Positions 36,066 through 48,429 of a stretch of DNA of 64,000 nucleotides are shown here, in pieces. The DNA comes from Voacanga thouarsii. Lineage: Eukaryota; Streptophyta; Magnoliopsida; Gentianales; Apocynaceae. The stretch covers positions 6,758,001-6,822,000 of the forward strand of contig JANUWF010000008.1 in NCBI GenBank assembly GCA_026120185.1. Direction: 5' to 3'. Below the pieces are notes generated by a model. That model worked only from the letters and a program-made list of their open reading frames with translations, was not told where the DNA came from and ran no database searches. The position numbers were made by a program, and so were the translations under genes. Numbering within the stretch: position 1 is the stretch's first letter; each line of letters starts with the position of its first letter.

Positions 36066-37554
36066 TATTGGGAAAATGTCCTAAGCCTTTTGTACTATTG
36101 ATATTGTCATCTAGTATTTTTGTAATAATATAAGACATTTCTTTTCATAAATAGTGCATTTTATTTTATGGTCATCAAGTATGTGACTTGATAGTAAACC
36201 CCTGTAACAAACTATTCTTAAATTGTCCCTAATCGATTATTATTGGTGGAATGATAATATACTAAGATTAGTATGTTTGTGAATTGATAGCTATATTTTA
36301 CTAGTTATAGATAAATGGTATATCAAGTCAAAACGTAAATAAATATTAGAAAATATTGTATTGGACATTACCCACTATGAGAATACTTTATAGGATAGGT
36401 CATAAGTATTTCTATCCATATAATGATACTATAAGTCCTTCACTTGAATTCATTATATTTTCTTACTTGATAAATTTTATATCTTAATGTTATCTGAAGT
36501 TTTCTTTAACCAGATGATTAATAAGACTATTGTTGAATATAGAATAAGTCAGGGAGAGGAGGGTGCATAAGAGTAAAGGAATTGTCCTTCTCATTCTTGA
36601 GAGAGATATCCATGGACTCCTTAATGAGTTAAATTATTGAAATACATGGTCATGCTAAAATATATCAATTAAAGATATTAATATAATTTGTTTGAACAGT
36701 TTACTTGAAGATAAAAATAAAAAGTTGATTAAGCTTTATAAGAATGGTATGTTCCACACCTTATGCTTAATCAGGATATCGTGTCACAAGAAAACTAACT
36801 ATCAAATTGTGATTTGGCCCAAAGAGATCACCGATCTTCATTTTAACTTGGGTAATTATAATATTTTAGTAGAAACCTCTTATAAGTTGTGAGTTATATA
36901 AATATGATTTGGGCACACTACCAGTATTAAATAAACCTATATGATCACACATTAAGCGAATAATTTTGATTATTTTTTTAGTGACCAGATTCGATGTATT
37001 TGAAAATGTGTCCGATTCATTGTATCTAGAAAGACATCCAGGTTCATTATATCTGAAAGGATGTCTAGATTCTTTGTATTTGGCTTGGTAGATTAATCAA
37101 TAAACTACCAAGATTATTTGAGAAACTTATCATATCGTTTTGAATTTGATTTGATCTCAAAATAAGATATGATAAGATATTGAAGGAGGTTGTTGAGAAG
37201 AAGATTCTCAAATGTTTTCAGAGTCTTATATATCATAACTTAACCATCTCATGTTTCATGTTCCAAAAAACCTCATTCTTCTTTAAAAAAAAAAAACAAC
37301 TCCAGAACCGTAAACTTAGATGCTAGCACTCCCGCGTTATGGACTCAGTTCATTGTTTACACTTGTAGAGGTCATTCACAAGTGGTAGTGCACGTGATCG
37401 CACGTGTGGCAATACTAGTAATTTTTTAAAATGGATAATATTGCACGAATTATCGAGGTATGATTCCTTAGCCTAGTCATCTTCTTACTTAACTTGAATC
37501 CTGTAAAGGATTCGAGGATGTTTTTCCATGTTTTGGAGTCCTTGAATTCTAATA
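36066..37554 (+). repeat. 3' LTR of P
   Basis: 1489 bp homologous to the N LTRs; the ends have decayed (TATTGGG for TGTTAGG, CTAATA for CTCAACA). The 66-codon frame inside it at 36692-36892 is not a gene. Confidence 0.82.
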
Positions 37555-38330
37555 GTGCATTCCCATTTAGTTTGCATAGATATGAAGATTAGTTGTACGA
37601 TTTGCCTACCGATTCCATTAATAATTGGTTAAGCAAGTAAAGACTTTTTCTTGAGAAATATTTTTTGGCATCTAAGAATGCATCCATTAGAAAAGAATTA
37701 TACATTATTAGACAAGTACATGAGGAATCTTTGTATGATTATTGACAAAGGTTCAAAAAACTTTGTGCTAGTCGTCTACATCGTCAAATAAGTGACTAAT
37801 TGCTTGTCCAATATTTGTGTGAAGTTTTGTTTCTACATGATAGGTTAATGATTGACACAAATAGTAGTGGTGCTCTTGTGGATAAAACTCCACAAGTCGC
37901 TAGGGTTTTAATCTCTAATATGACAGCTAACATACAATCTTCTAGAATTAGGCATGATCGATCCCATTAGGAAAGTAAATGAGGTAGGCATAATTTGTTT
38001 GGAGAAAAATGAAGACATACTCACATATATGGTAGGAAAGATTTTGGAAAACAACTCACACATTAGGACATGTCATTTTTGCAATTTTCTTGATTATTTT
38101 AGTGAATCTTGTCCTAATTTTAATTCCAATCAATATGCCAATACTTTAGGTTTTCCTAATCAGCTCCCTAGGAGTTATAATGCCTATTCCAGTACTTATC
38201 ATGAGGGGTGGAGAGATCACCCAAATCTTAGGTGGGGAAATCAAAAGGTCAGGAAACCCAACACTAGCAATCTTTCCATAAACACACCTCTTCCTTGAAA
38301 TCCATCCCAAGGCATATCTCTAGAAGATAT
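37555..38330 (+). pseudogene. Q gag, broken
   Basis: The complete frame is lost, but the gypsy gag core is clear: FLEKYFLASKNASIRKE near 37647, HEESLYDY near 37712, RFKKLCASRLHRQISD near 37750. It is followed by LVQYLCEVL and a decayed knuckle (CHFCNFLDYFSESC near 38070; the His is Tyr). A 114-codon open piece (37954-38298) covers the knuckle region. Trp and Gln codons have become stops near 37739. Confidence 0.78.
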
Positions 38331-38943
38331 AGTTAAGTCTCTTATATCTAGTTTCCTAAATTTTTAAAGTGAGACCAAGTCTACCATTCATCATCTAGAA
38401 AATCAACTAAGATAATTAGCTTTAGAGATGAGTCAAATCAAAGCATAATTTTCCGAACAAGCTTTTAACTTAACCTCTTAACCCTTTAGCAAATATAAAG
38501 GCCATCACCTTTAAGAGTGGGAAAGAGTTTAGTGGGCATAGGATTAAGGCTTTAGATGAGAAGGATGGGCTACAGATAGAATAAGTACCCAAGCCAATTA
38601 ATAAGCTTAGTGTGGGGAGTCTAAGTTAGGAAAGTCGAAGTCTAACAAAGTGCAACCACTTTTTCCTAATAGATTGGCTAGAAATATGAAGAACAAAGTA
38701 GAAAATGACCTTTTAGAAATTTTTAAGAAGGTTAAGATTAATCTTCCCTTAATTGTTGCAATTAGGTAGGTTTCTCATTGTACCAAGTTTCTAAAAGAAT
38801 TGTACACCAATTAAAAAAACCCTAAGCGAGATGAAAAGATAACAATGGGAGAAAATGTCTAAGCCATTCTTCAAAAGAAACTTTCTCAAAAAGAAAAGGA
38901 TCCAAGCATGTTCGCCATTCCTTACATTAGTGGAAACACTTTT
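38331..38943 (+). pseudogene. Q gag-protease linker and start of protease
   Basis: Poorly conserved linker with many stops, then the start of the aspartic protease (FAIPYISGNT, 38910-38940), cut by B at 38943. Confidence 0.65.
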
Positions 38944-40489
38944 TGATAGAACTTAAATTAGTCATATATTCTCTAGTTATTTGAGGCCATTTTGTGATAC
39001 ATTTTGTGCAATAACTGGTCATATTCTTTCATATTTGAGATTTTACCCTTGGAAAGGTATTTTGTGCATTATTTCAGATTTTAGGGATAAAATAAGGCAA
39101 AATCATCGCTGAATAGACTAGAGGCGGCGCTGACCAAGACAGGACAGGACAGGTAGCGGCTGCCCCATGCTGCTGACACGCACTTCGAGGTGATAAAAAT
39201 TGGCGAAACAGAAGCTGAACAGAACACAGATGACGCCAGTTGGGAGCCTAGACGTAGCGCCGGCTGCGACTTGGAAGAACTTAGCATGAAAATCAAGAAA
39301 AATCAGCGAACGAACAGAGAGACAAAATGCAACCAGCTCCGGCCCTAGGCAGGACAGGTAGCGCCGGCTATGCACTGGTATAGAGGCAGTGCCTCGATTT
39401 TCGTGTACATTTTTGACAATTTTTAGAGTTTTGGTATTTTCCTATTTCTATTCGACCAAAAACCCTAGAGGGACGAATTTAGACACTTCTAAAGCCTATA
39501 AATAGAGAAAAAACATAAGTCAAAGGAATGAATTCAAGGAGTAAAACACCAAATCACTCAAGTTTAAGGAGGAATTCATTAAATCAATGAGGATTGTACA
39601 AGAGAGTCTACGAAAGAAGAAGAGGGAGACTTGTCTATGAGTGTTTTATTTTAACTTTATTTTCTTTTCTTGAATAATGATGTATTAATTATTTTATTGT
39701 AATTTGACATTGTTTTCGGTATTCATGATTTTTAGAGTTACTTTGATCTTTTGATTAATTGATTGTTATTCTTGGTATTTAATTACTTATACTGATTACG
39801 AAATTAATTTGTTGTTTCTTTCTATTAACTTTCTTGGAAAAAGGGTTAATGGTAGTCTCAATTCATTAATTTCATATTTGTTGTCTATTAACTTGCCTCA
39901 AAAAGGGGTTAATTGTTAAGAACTGAGTAATTAAAGGTTAATTGATGTCTTTCAGGATATGGATTCATTGGTTAATTTCATGTTTTAAATTTGCCAGGAT
40001 ATGGGGATTTAATCAAGGATTGTGTTTAATGCATATTTTGGGTGAATTAGTTGAGACAGGATATGTGATGCTAATTTATCTAGAAGATAGTGATTTCATA
40101 GATTGGAAAAGAAGTGAATCTATCTTAATCCTTCATGATGCCAAGAGAATTATTAGTTATGATAATGATCTGATACTTTAAGGTCATGTTTGTCAAAATA
40201 ATGGTTTGAGTTACATAATTCTCCATCCTTGACGTGTATATATTCTTTTATTTTATTTTATTTTTCTTTTTATTCTTTTTCACTTTATTAAGTCAGTTAA
40301 ACAATTAAAGAAAAGTGATTACTGCATACTTGTTCCTTGAGGATCGATACTCGTTTTAAACCCTATGATATGCTTAATGATTAGTACACTTGCTCATATA
40401 TGTAATTTGAGTTTAACGTTTTAATTTAAACTTGATTGGAAATGTGTTTATTTTTATGTGATTTTTTATACCCAAATTTGTACACATCA
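38944..40489 (+). mobile_element. Solo LTR B (gypsy type) inside Q protease
   Basis: 1546 bp, TGATAGAA to TACACATCA, flanked by CTTTT (38939-38943) and CTTTC (40490-40494). It is the reverse orientation of A and C and aligns with both. Its uninterrupted centre shows the target site of the solo LTR inside A (CCAGTTATTGCACAAAATG on the complement). Removal rejoins the protease frame of Q. The 79-codon frame at 39942-40181 is not a gene. Confidence 0.88.
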
Positions 40490-42747
40490 CTTTCATTCCA
40501 AGTTGTATGTTAGATTTGGGAATGCTAATTAATGTCATGCTATATTTAATTTATACTTCTCTAAATCTAGGACCTTTAAACCTTACAAGAGTTGTTATCT
40601 AATTAGTGGATAGGTCCGTAGCATATCCTAAAGGAGTGATAGAGGATGTTCTTGTTAAAGTTAATAAATTGGTCTTTCCGATAGAATTTGATGTTCTTAA
40701 GATGGTGGATAGGCCTAGTTTTCTTCTAATTCCTTCCCTATTATCCTAGGAGGACCATTTTTGAATATTGCTAAGACCTAAATTGATGTTCATAATGGCA
40801 CACTATCAGTGGAATTTGATGAGAAGAAAATTTGCTTTAATATCTTTAATGCCATGAAATATCCTTGTGATGGCTCTGTCTCCTTGATTGATATGATCGA
40901 TCCACTTGTTGATGGAATATTGAAATTAACATACCTTGAGATGATGCAATCTATTTTTAGTTTAAGTCTTGATAAGCACATACTAAATTCTTTACTAATG
41001 GATTGTGATGCTGATATTGATGATGCTATTAAAGAATTAGTTGCATGTCCTATTTTTTAGCATAAAATTAATTTGTTTAATTTTCATAAAAGGATGTTTC
41101 CATCTACTACAAGTCCTCCTTCACTTGAGTTGAAATAATTACCACCTCATTTTAAATATTTGTACTTAAGTGAAGGAAAATCCTTGCCCATTATCATTGC
41201 TAATAACTTTTTTCTTCTCAAGAAGAGAGGTTGGTTTCTGTACTTAGAGATCACAAAACTACACTTGGTTAGACCTTAGCTAATATTAAAGGGATTAGTC
41301 TATCTACATACTTGCATCACATTATTCTAGAAGATGAGACTAAGACCTCTAGAGAGCCCCAAAAAAAATTGAATTCCCCCTAATAGAATAGGTAAAAAAA
41401 ATGAGATTTTGAATTTGTTAAACGTTAGTATCATTTTTCCAATAACTGATTCTAGGTAGATAAGCCCAATTCATGTAGTCCCTAAGAAAATCGGGATCTC
41501 ATCATTAAAAATAAGGAAGGAGAAAAAGTCCCTACCAAACTTCAAAATGGTTAGAAAATTTACACCGACTATAAGATACTAAATGCTAACACTCTGAAGG
41601 ACTACATTTTCTAGTTTACACCGACTGTAAGATACTAAATGCTAACACTAGGAAGGACTACATTTTCTTACTTTTTATGGACCAAATGTTAGAGCATCTT
41701 GCCATTTTTTCATATTTTGTTTTCTAGATGGATTTTTTGGATATTTTCAAATTGTCATTGCACTCGAAGACCAAGAAAAGACCACATTCATATGCCCTTT
41801 TTAAAATTTTGCATATAGGAGAATCCCTTGGTCGTTGTAATAGTCTCACTACTTTCCAAAAATGCATGCTTTCCATTTTTTCTGAAGATATGGCTCATAT
41901 TATTGAAGTTTTCATGGATGATTTCACTATTTATGGAAATTATTTTGATGCATGTCTTGAAAACTTGGAACTCATTCTTAAAAGGTGTATTGAAACTAAT
42001 CTTGTGTTGAACTATGAAAAGTGTTACTTTATAGTAAATCAAGATATAGTTTTGGGACATATTGTTTCAACTAAGGGAATTGAGGTTGATAAGGCTAAAA
42101 TTAAATCTCTTTCTTGTCTTTCTAATATGCATAAAATAAGGGCCTTTTTGGACCATGTGGGTTTCTATATGAGATTCATCAAAGAATTTTCTAAAATTGA
42201 ACAACCTTTGTATAATTTGTTGCAAAAGTAAATTTCTTTTGACTTTCATGAAAATTGCAAACAGGCTTTTGATTTCCTTAACAAGAGATTAATTTCAACC
42301 CTTATAATCTAACCTCTAAATTGGAATTTGCCTTTTGAAATCATGTGTGATGCTAGTGATAAGGCTATGGGTGTGATTTGGGGCAAAAGGGTAGATAAGA
42401 TTTGTCATTTGATTTATTATACTTCTTATATGCTTAATATTGTACAGTGCAATTACACTACCACTAAGAAGGAACATTATGCTATTGTCTTTGCCTCGAA
42501 AAATTTTTGCTCATACTTATTGGGAACTAAGGTAATAGTCTTTTCTAATCATGCAGCTCTGAGGTACTTGCTCAAGAAGAAATAGTCTAAACCTAGACTC
42601 TTGAGGTGGATTCTCTTTCACTAAGAGTTTAATATTGAAATTTGTGATAAAAGAGGAGTAGAGAATTATGTGATTGACCACCTAAGTAGACTTACCTATA
42701 AAGGGGAAGTATTACCTATCTCTAACTTGTTTCCTAAAGAGCATTTA
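40490..42747 (+). pseudogene. Q protease, reverse transcriptase and RNase H, broken
   Basis: The protease continues after B (MLDLGMLINVM, where D-L-G is the catalytic triplet; GVIEDVLVKVN near 40635). RT follows with ITDSR near 41443, PIHVVPKK near 41466, the palm 41728-42231 and FMDD at 41911-41922. RNase H is at 42328-42585 (MCDASDKAMGV). The tail NYVIDHLSRL ends near 42695. The region between fingers and palm is replaced by a 56-bp tandem duplication (41559-41669) and short deletions. Stops occur at several Gln/Trp codons. No integrase remains before R. Confidence 0.82.
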
Positions 42748-43404
42748 TGTAACACCCCTACTAAAGATAACAGCAGAAGCATATCAACACTAGGTATTGC
42801 CTTGTCTAGCTACCCGAACGAGGGGTCTTTATAACGAAAACTAAAGGAGTGAATATATATAAGGTCCACACTCATACAATATCTCATACTAAAGGCCACA
42901 CACACACACACGTATTAGAAAATTTCATACATACAATCTCTAACTAAAACAGTAGTAAAGTACAAAATCAAAAGGGAAACCGTCTAGACCTATGCTGCCG
43001 ACACTGTGATATCGTCCTTCTATCCGTAGGTCCGCTCAACTCTGGAACCTACAAAAGGTAAGATAAAAGACATGTGTAAGTGACGAATCACCCAGTGAGT
43101 CCCGTGTGTGCTAGTACCTTATGAAAAAATAGAGTAAATAAAACTTTTGTGGAATAGCATATCATTTGTTTGTTGGAAACAATTCCAAAACTCTTTAAAT
43201 AAGAGTTTCTTCAAAACTTAATCATTTTTGGAAAATGGAGTTTTAGTTTCAAAACATTGCCCTGATTTTTCTAATCATAGGAACTTCTTCAATAGAAGGT
43301 CGGCCTGTATGCAAGTCCAGTAGTCCTTGCCGTCAACGCCATGTATCATTGTACCAAGACTGCAAGCTATAGTACTCAACCATGCATCACCGGAATAAGT
43401 ACAC

Positions 43405-43615
43405 CGCAACATACTTCTGCTCAGATATACCGCAGCATACCTAGTGTATCGCAGCGTACTTTTACCGCCATAAGCCAAGAGTGTCCATACCAACTTTATT
43501 CACCATAAGCCAGGGGTACAACTTTACTCATCATCAGCCAGGGGTCCCCATACCAACCTTACTCACCATAAGCCAGGGGTCTCTGTACCAACCTTACTCA
43601 CTATAAGTCAAGACA
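43405..43615. repeat. Tandem repeats in R LTR: 35-bp units
   Basis: Left part: about three copies of an ACCGCA-CATAC unit (43405-43460). Right part: about four and a half copies of a roughly 35-bp unit CACCATAAGCCAGGGGTCCC plus CATACCAACCTTACT, at 43465, 43501 (short), 43529, 43564 and 43599 (partial). Confidence 0.85.
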
Positions 43616-44037
43616 ACTCATCTCAATGTCCTGTCACCCCGTTTGGAGTAAGACAATCCCTAAAACTAGGCTAGGTTACTAGAGTCGTCTAAATCTAATG
43701 TAGGCTAGTACAATGATCAAAGTCCTTGTTGAGTACTCAACATTGCCAATACCAACCCCTTTTGACTGATCAGGCTAAAGGGTTATCTGATCCCGTAAGA
43801 TTTTCAAACCAACTATTTTTAGGGCAAAATAACATTTTTCAGAATTTAATCCCACTAACTCGCAAGTCAGATCAAAATTCTCATAGGCTTCCCAGGGCCA
43901 ATCAATTCATTCCATAAGCACTTCAGGCCAATAAAATAATTTTTTGTGATTAAAATATCATTTTTCAAAAGTCAATCTCATCACGAGAGATCATTTTCCA
44001 AAATTGTGTCAAAATAGGGTAAAAAGTTCTTTTCATG

Positions 44038-44440
44038 CATCAAAACAATTTTCCAAGAGTATTCGGCTCATTTTGCCTGTACTCGATCACAAAAGTCATT
44101 TCCGAGGGCGTGCAGGTCATTTTACCCATGCCTGATTCCAAAAAACTTTTCGAGGGTATTTGGGTCATCTTACCCTTACTCGATTTGCAAAAATGTTCAC
44201 AAGAATTCCAATAAGGATATTTCAGTCATTTACCGAATACCCGATTCCAAAGGTTTTCATAAAATATTCCAATAAGGACATTTGGATCATTTTTCGATTA
44301 CCTGATTCCAAAAGGAACTCATTCCAAGAAATTTAGAATTCTAATCCCTAAAGAGGATTAAAATCAAAGTTTCCAAACACATTTTCACAAAATATTTCAA
44401 TAAGGGCATTCCAGTCGATTTATAAATACCCGATTTTAAA
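44038..44440. repeat. Degenerate ~60-bp tandem repeats in R LTR
   Basis: About six diverged units built on the pattern AA-GGGTATTTGGGTCATTTTACC followed by TACCCGATTCCAAAA. Clearest starts are near 44095, 44152, 44210, 44268 and 44400. The spacing varies from about 55 to 65 bp with one larger gap. Confidence 0.7.
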
Positions 44441-46795
44441 GATTACCATTTTCTAAAAATCTCAAGTATTTAATCCAAAAAAGACTAAATTCACAAAATT
44501 TATACTTTAATCATCCATTAAGGTTTACATGCCAATTGTGAAGATTATTCAAGCCCAAAATGGCGCAAAATAATTCTTGCTCAGATAAAATTTAAATATA
44601 TTCAGGGATTTTCAAAACTGTATAAAACATAGCATTTCGTGAAAAGTGAGGTACACTAACTTTCAAAAGGTTTTAGAAATCAAAGAGGCTCACCTCGTGT
44701 CCTAATTAACTCTTTTCATTTATGGCCGTTCAATCACCGTTTCTTCCATTTCAACGTTCCATTAGTTGTTTACTGATAAACCTACACCAAATATCGTTTT
44801 TTGATCAAATTGTGTTTGGTAAAAAAATAGCCGATAGTTAACCAACATCCAGCCGACGTGCCTGATGGGTAGCCGACGTCCAACGGACGTTTAGCCGACG
44901 GTTAGCTGACGGGGTCAACGGTTAAGGAAAACGTTCAACTTTTGTTCACATCGTTGTGTCGTTGTTTGTTCGATTATTTCATTTTTCCTTTTTCCAAATC
45001 CTTTCTCCCTTCATATACAAGAGAATCACTTCATATTTTGCATTCATTTCATCCAAAATCACACAATTAATCATTCTTAAGTTCATCCATTTTTGAACTT
45101 ATTTTTCTAGAATTTCACTGCTTGACATATGATTTACATAACTTTCAATCCCTCCAATTTAGCTCTATGATATATTGAAATGACCATAAGACTCTTAATA
45201 CTAATTTTGTATAAGCCCTTTTCAGAGTTCTAGTTCCCGTGACACGCTACTAGGCAAAAACAACACTAGTAGTTTTGCTTCAATTCCACTATTCATACTT
45301 TTCTTTATTCTCCTTTAGCCTTCAGCACCTTGGAACTATTAATTCATTCGAATTTCCTTCAAATAATCTTTAATTCTATGATTTTTAGATTCCAATACCT
45401 CACAAAAGTCACACTTATTTAACACAAATTCATCTTTTCTAATCAAAAGCTAGTATAATCCATTTTTCCTAACTAAGTAAACTCCATTTTTACTCTACTT
45501 TGGCCATCATCTCCTCAACTGAAAACAATCCTTCAAGCTACCATAATTATTTAGTTCTATTTCACATAAAACATCATTCAAAAACCCTTAGGTAGCTGGC
45601 ACACATATAAGCATATACACGGTTCATACATAAAGTTCACAAACCCTAACTTGTGATTCAAAATCAAGACATGAAAATCATATTTTCATGTTAAAATTCA
45701 TATCAACATAATCATCATTCACCCAACAACAATTTTAATTCAAGAAAAGTAGGGTTTTACCTTGTGTAAAAGGTTATTTGAGGCGATTTGCTCCAAGAAC
45801 TTCTCAAATCTCACATAGAACACCAAGAACACATACTATCCTTTTTCTCTCTCTGGTTTAATTTCTTTTCTCTTGGTTTTCTTCCCTCTTAGTTGCCAAA
45901 ATTCAGGCTTTATAATAGCCCCTTCTGACCACCATTCATCATCAAATCTTGGCCATGCATCTCTTGTTTTCATTAATTGAATGGTGGATATATTTAGATG
46001 TGTTCCAATGAAATTTTTACATACCAACTACCTATTTTCCTCCTCAAAATTTTCCCTTCATTTCTTCTTGCATGGCTGTCAGTTTCTTGGCCAATTTTCA
46101 GCCATTAAATCACCTTCTCATGGTCCATGTATTGGCCAATCAAATGCACAAGGCCTTAATCAAAAGGACACAAAAATGATGTGTTCCAATTACAAAATTA
46201 CACATCATTATTCATTTATTTTCTAATTCTTTAATTCCATGCATCTTGCATGAATCTTTTATGCAACCTCTCTTAAATTGACACATGTCCAGGGGCTACC
46301 AATCACAAAATGCCACACACACTATTTTTAACCACGATTTCTTATTTTCTTCACTAAAATCGGGTTTGAAACGGAAAAATATTTTATCTCACCATTCAAC
46401 TCCAAAAATTCTACTAAATCCATTGGTAATACTTAAATTCTTCAATTTCTTCTCTATTTGGATATAATTGCGATCAAATTTGTGGTCAAAATGACAAATA
46501 ATGCCCCCAATAACCTAGATAACATAATTCACACCAAAATATGCATTTCGTCACACTGATTAATTTCCATTCTCAGCGTACCCTCAAATTCTTATTTTAT
46601 TAACAATAATAGCCTTTCGAAGGTTTAGGGTACGGGTAGAACAAATCCAATAATTACATCCAGGTCCCAATAAAAATATTATTATACCAAAATATTCGTC
46701 TCATTACACTGATCAACTTTTCTTCTGGTCATTGATACAAATTCTCATCCTATTACAAATAGTAGCCATTCGAAGATAAAATGCCAGGTATTACA

Positions 46796-46815
46796 TTCTC
46801 CCCTCCTTACAAAAA
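46796..46815 (-). promoter_or_regulatory. Polypurine tract of R
   Basis: The complement reads GTAAGGAGGGGAGAA directly before TGTAATACC, the purine-rich plus-strand primer. Confidence 0.85.
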
Positions 46816-48300
46816 ACTTCATCCTCGAAATTGGCTTACATTTGGAATAATTCTGGATACTTTTTCAACATCTTCACTTCTATTTTTCAAGTTGCATCTT
46901 GCACTGGATGATGATTCCACAACACTCATGTGGAATTTTCTTGTTCCACAATTCCTTTTCAACATACTCCATGATTTTAATAGGTCTTTCCTTATATTTC
47001 AAGTTTGGAGTCATCTAAATGGGCTCTTCATTCAAAATGTGGCCAGGATCAGCCATATACTTCTAAAGTTGGGAGACATAAAACACGTCATAAATACCTT
47101 AAAGATTTATGGGTAACTCCAACTGGTAGGCCACTTTTCCAATCCTCTCGATAATAGGGAATGGTCCTACATACCTAGGTGCCAACTTCTTCCCTTGTCC
47201 TTTAATTTCCAAATGTCGTTGTGGAGTCAGCTTCAAGAATACACGATCTCTTTCCACAAATTCCAAATTTCTCCTACGTTGATCTGCATAACTTTTCTAT
47301 CTACTCTGAGCTGCCTCCTACTTAGTTTTGATCATCTCCATGGCCTGTCGAGCCTTTTCAAGATCGAAAGCATCCCGCTCACTCGTTCTTCATCCTAAAC
47401 TTTTCTAATATAATGGGGACTGACATTTTCTTCCATATAAAGCTTCAAATGGGGCCATTCTAATGGCTGATTGATAACTATTATTGTATGCAAATTCTGC
47501 ATACGCTAAATTATCAATCCACTTCGTTCCAAAATCCAGAGCACAGGCCCGCAATATGTCTTCCAAAACCTTATTCACTCGTTCAGTCTATCCATCTATT
47601 TGTGGGTATGCTGTTGTGCTGAACTTTAAGGTTGTCTCATATCTTTACTGTAGTTTAGTCCAAAACTTTAAAGTAAATCTAGGATCTAGATCCGACAACT
47701 ACTAGATGGTACTCCATGAAGTCTGATCACTTCCACCATATAGATTTTATTTAACTTCTCTAAAGAATCCCATTAATTGATAGGGATGAAATGTGCGAAC
47801 TTAGTCACTTGATCTATTATCACCCGTATAATATCTCGTTGTCCTGCTGTCATGGGTAATCATGTAATGAAATCTATAGTATTTTCATCACATTTCCATA
47901 ATGGGGTAGGCAATGGCTACAATAACCCTCCAGGTCATTATTGGTCAGCTTTCACTTGTTGACAAGTTAAACATCGAGTTACAAAATTTGAAATATCCTT
48001 TTTCATACCAATCCACCAATAATGCCATTTTTTATCCTGATACATCGTTATGGCTCCTGGATGGATGATATACTTACTCCGATGTGCTTCTGTTAAAATA
48101 TTTCGCCTCATCGCTGACCATTTCGGGATACAATACTGATCTCGGTAATAAATAATTCCATCATTGTCCCTTCGAAACTCATCTCCTCCTTTATTTGCCT
48201 CATTTTTCACTAACCTTTGCAACTCTTCATTTTTATGTCTAATTGTTGTAGGAAAGCAGGTTGAATGGAAATATTACTCAGCCTTATTCCTCTGTCTACT
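46816..48300 (-). pseudogene. R integrase and chromodomain, broken
   Basis: The zinc-binding part is open at 48222-47938 (HRSKYIIHPGAITMYQD, WIGMKKDI, CLTCQQVK; HHCC residues present). The core follows: IDFIT near 47855 (first Asp), SDLDPRF near 47690 (second Asp), TERVNKVLEDILR near 47580 (Glu). All catalytic residues are visible but lie in more than one frame, with stops. The C-terminal part near 47000-46820 carries a chromodomain remnant (ERPIKIMEYVEKELWNKKIP, then a W-containing stretch). The chromodomain normally guides insertion to heterochromatin. It ends just before the polypurine tract. Confidence 0.8.
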
Positions 48301-48429
48301 GCAAATATTTTCAATTCTGGAATTCATAAGATCTAAAGAGCTGATAAGTTCACCTTCCTACTATGGGCATCCGCTACTGTGTTTGCTTTTCCAAGATGAT
48401 ACTTAATACGACACCGAAATTCTTCTAGA

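Larger units (their letters stand above)
31538..37554 (+). mobile_element. Element P: decayed Ty1/copia, same family as N
   Basis: Begins inside gag at the point matching about 6570 of N, cut by G1. It runs through zinc-knuckle remnant, protease, integrase, RT and RNase H to a 3' LTR (36066-37554). The 5' part should lie left of the window, on the other side of G1. It is more damaged than N, with stops in nearly every domain and many single-base indels. A hAT-like element is inserted at 33777-34523. It ends in Q (gag) at 37554/37555. Confidence 0.85.
37555..42747 (+). mobile_element. Element Q: Athila-like Ty3/gypsy retrotransposon, partial
   Basis: Gag, zinc knuckle, protease, RT and RNase H in order on the plus strand, interrupted by solo LTR B (38944-40489). 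The protein style is that of Athila/Tat: protease with a DLG core, FMDDFTIYG in RT, IEVDKAKI, CDASDKAMG in RNase H. The 5' part is cut by P and the integrase part is missing where R begins at 42748. Its own LTRs are not in view. Confidence 0.82.
42748..46795 (-). repeat. 3' LTR of R, 4.05 kb
   Basis: Bounded by TGTAACACCCCTACT on the left and GGTATTACA on the right, next to the polypurine tract. It is unusually long but contains no other element that I can see. It carries an (AC)n tract near 42899, two tandem arrays (43405-43615 and about 44038-44440) and a cluster of AGCCGACG motifs (44828-44920). The open frames inside (43275-43493, 43726-43917, 45836-46467) have no known motif. Confidence 0.8.

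Noticed and set aside
42899..44440. CRISPR-like or centromeric satellite array
   Set aside because: The repeats are tandem without unique spacers, degenerate and confined to an LTR. A satellite relationship is only a possibility.
45836..47705. Several 60-111 codon plus-strand frames
   Set aside because: They lie in the R LTR or opposite the R integrase; the real protein signatures are on the complement.
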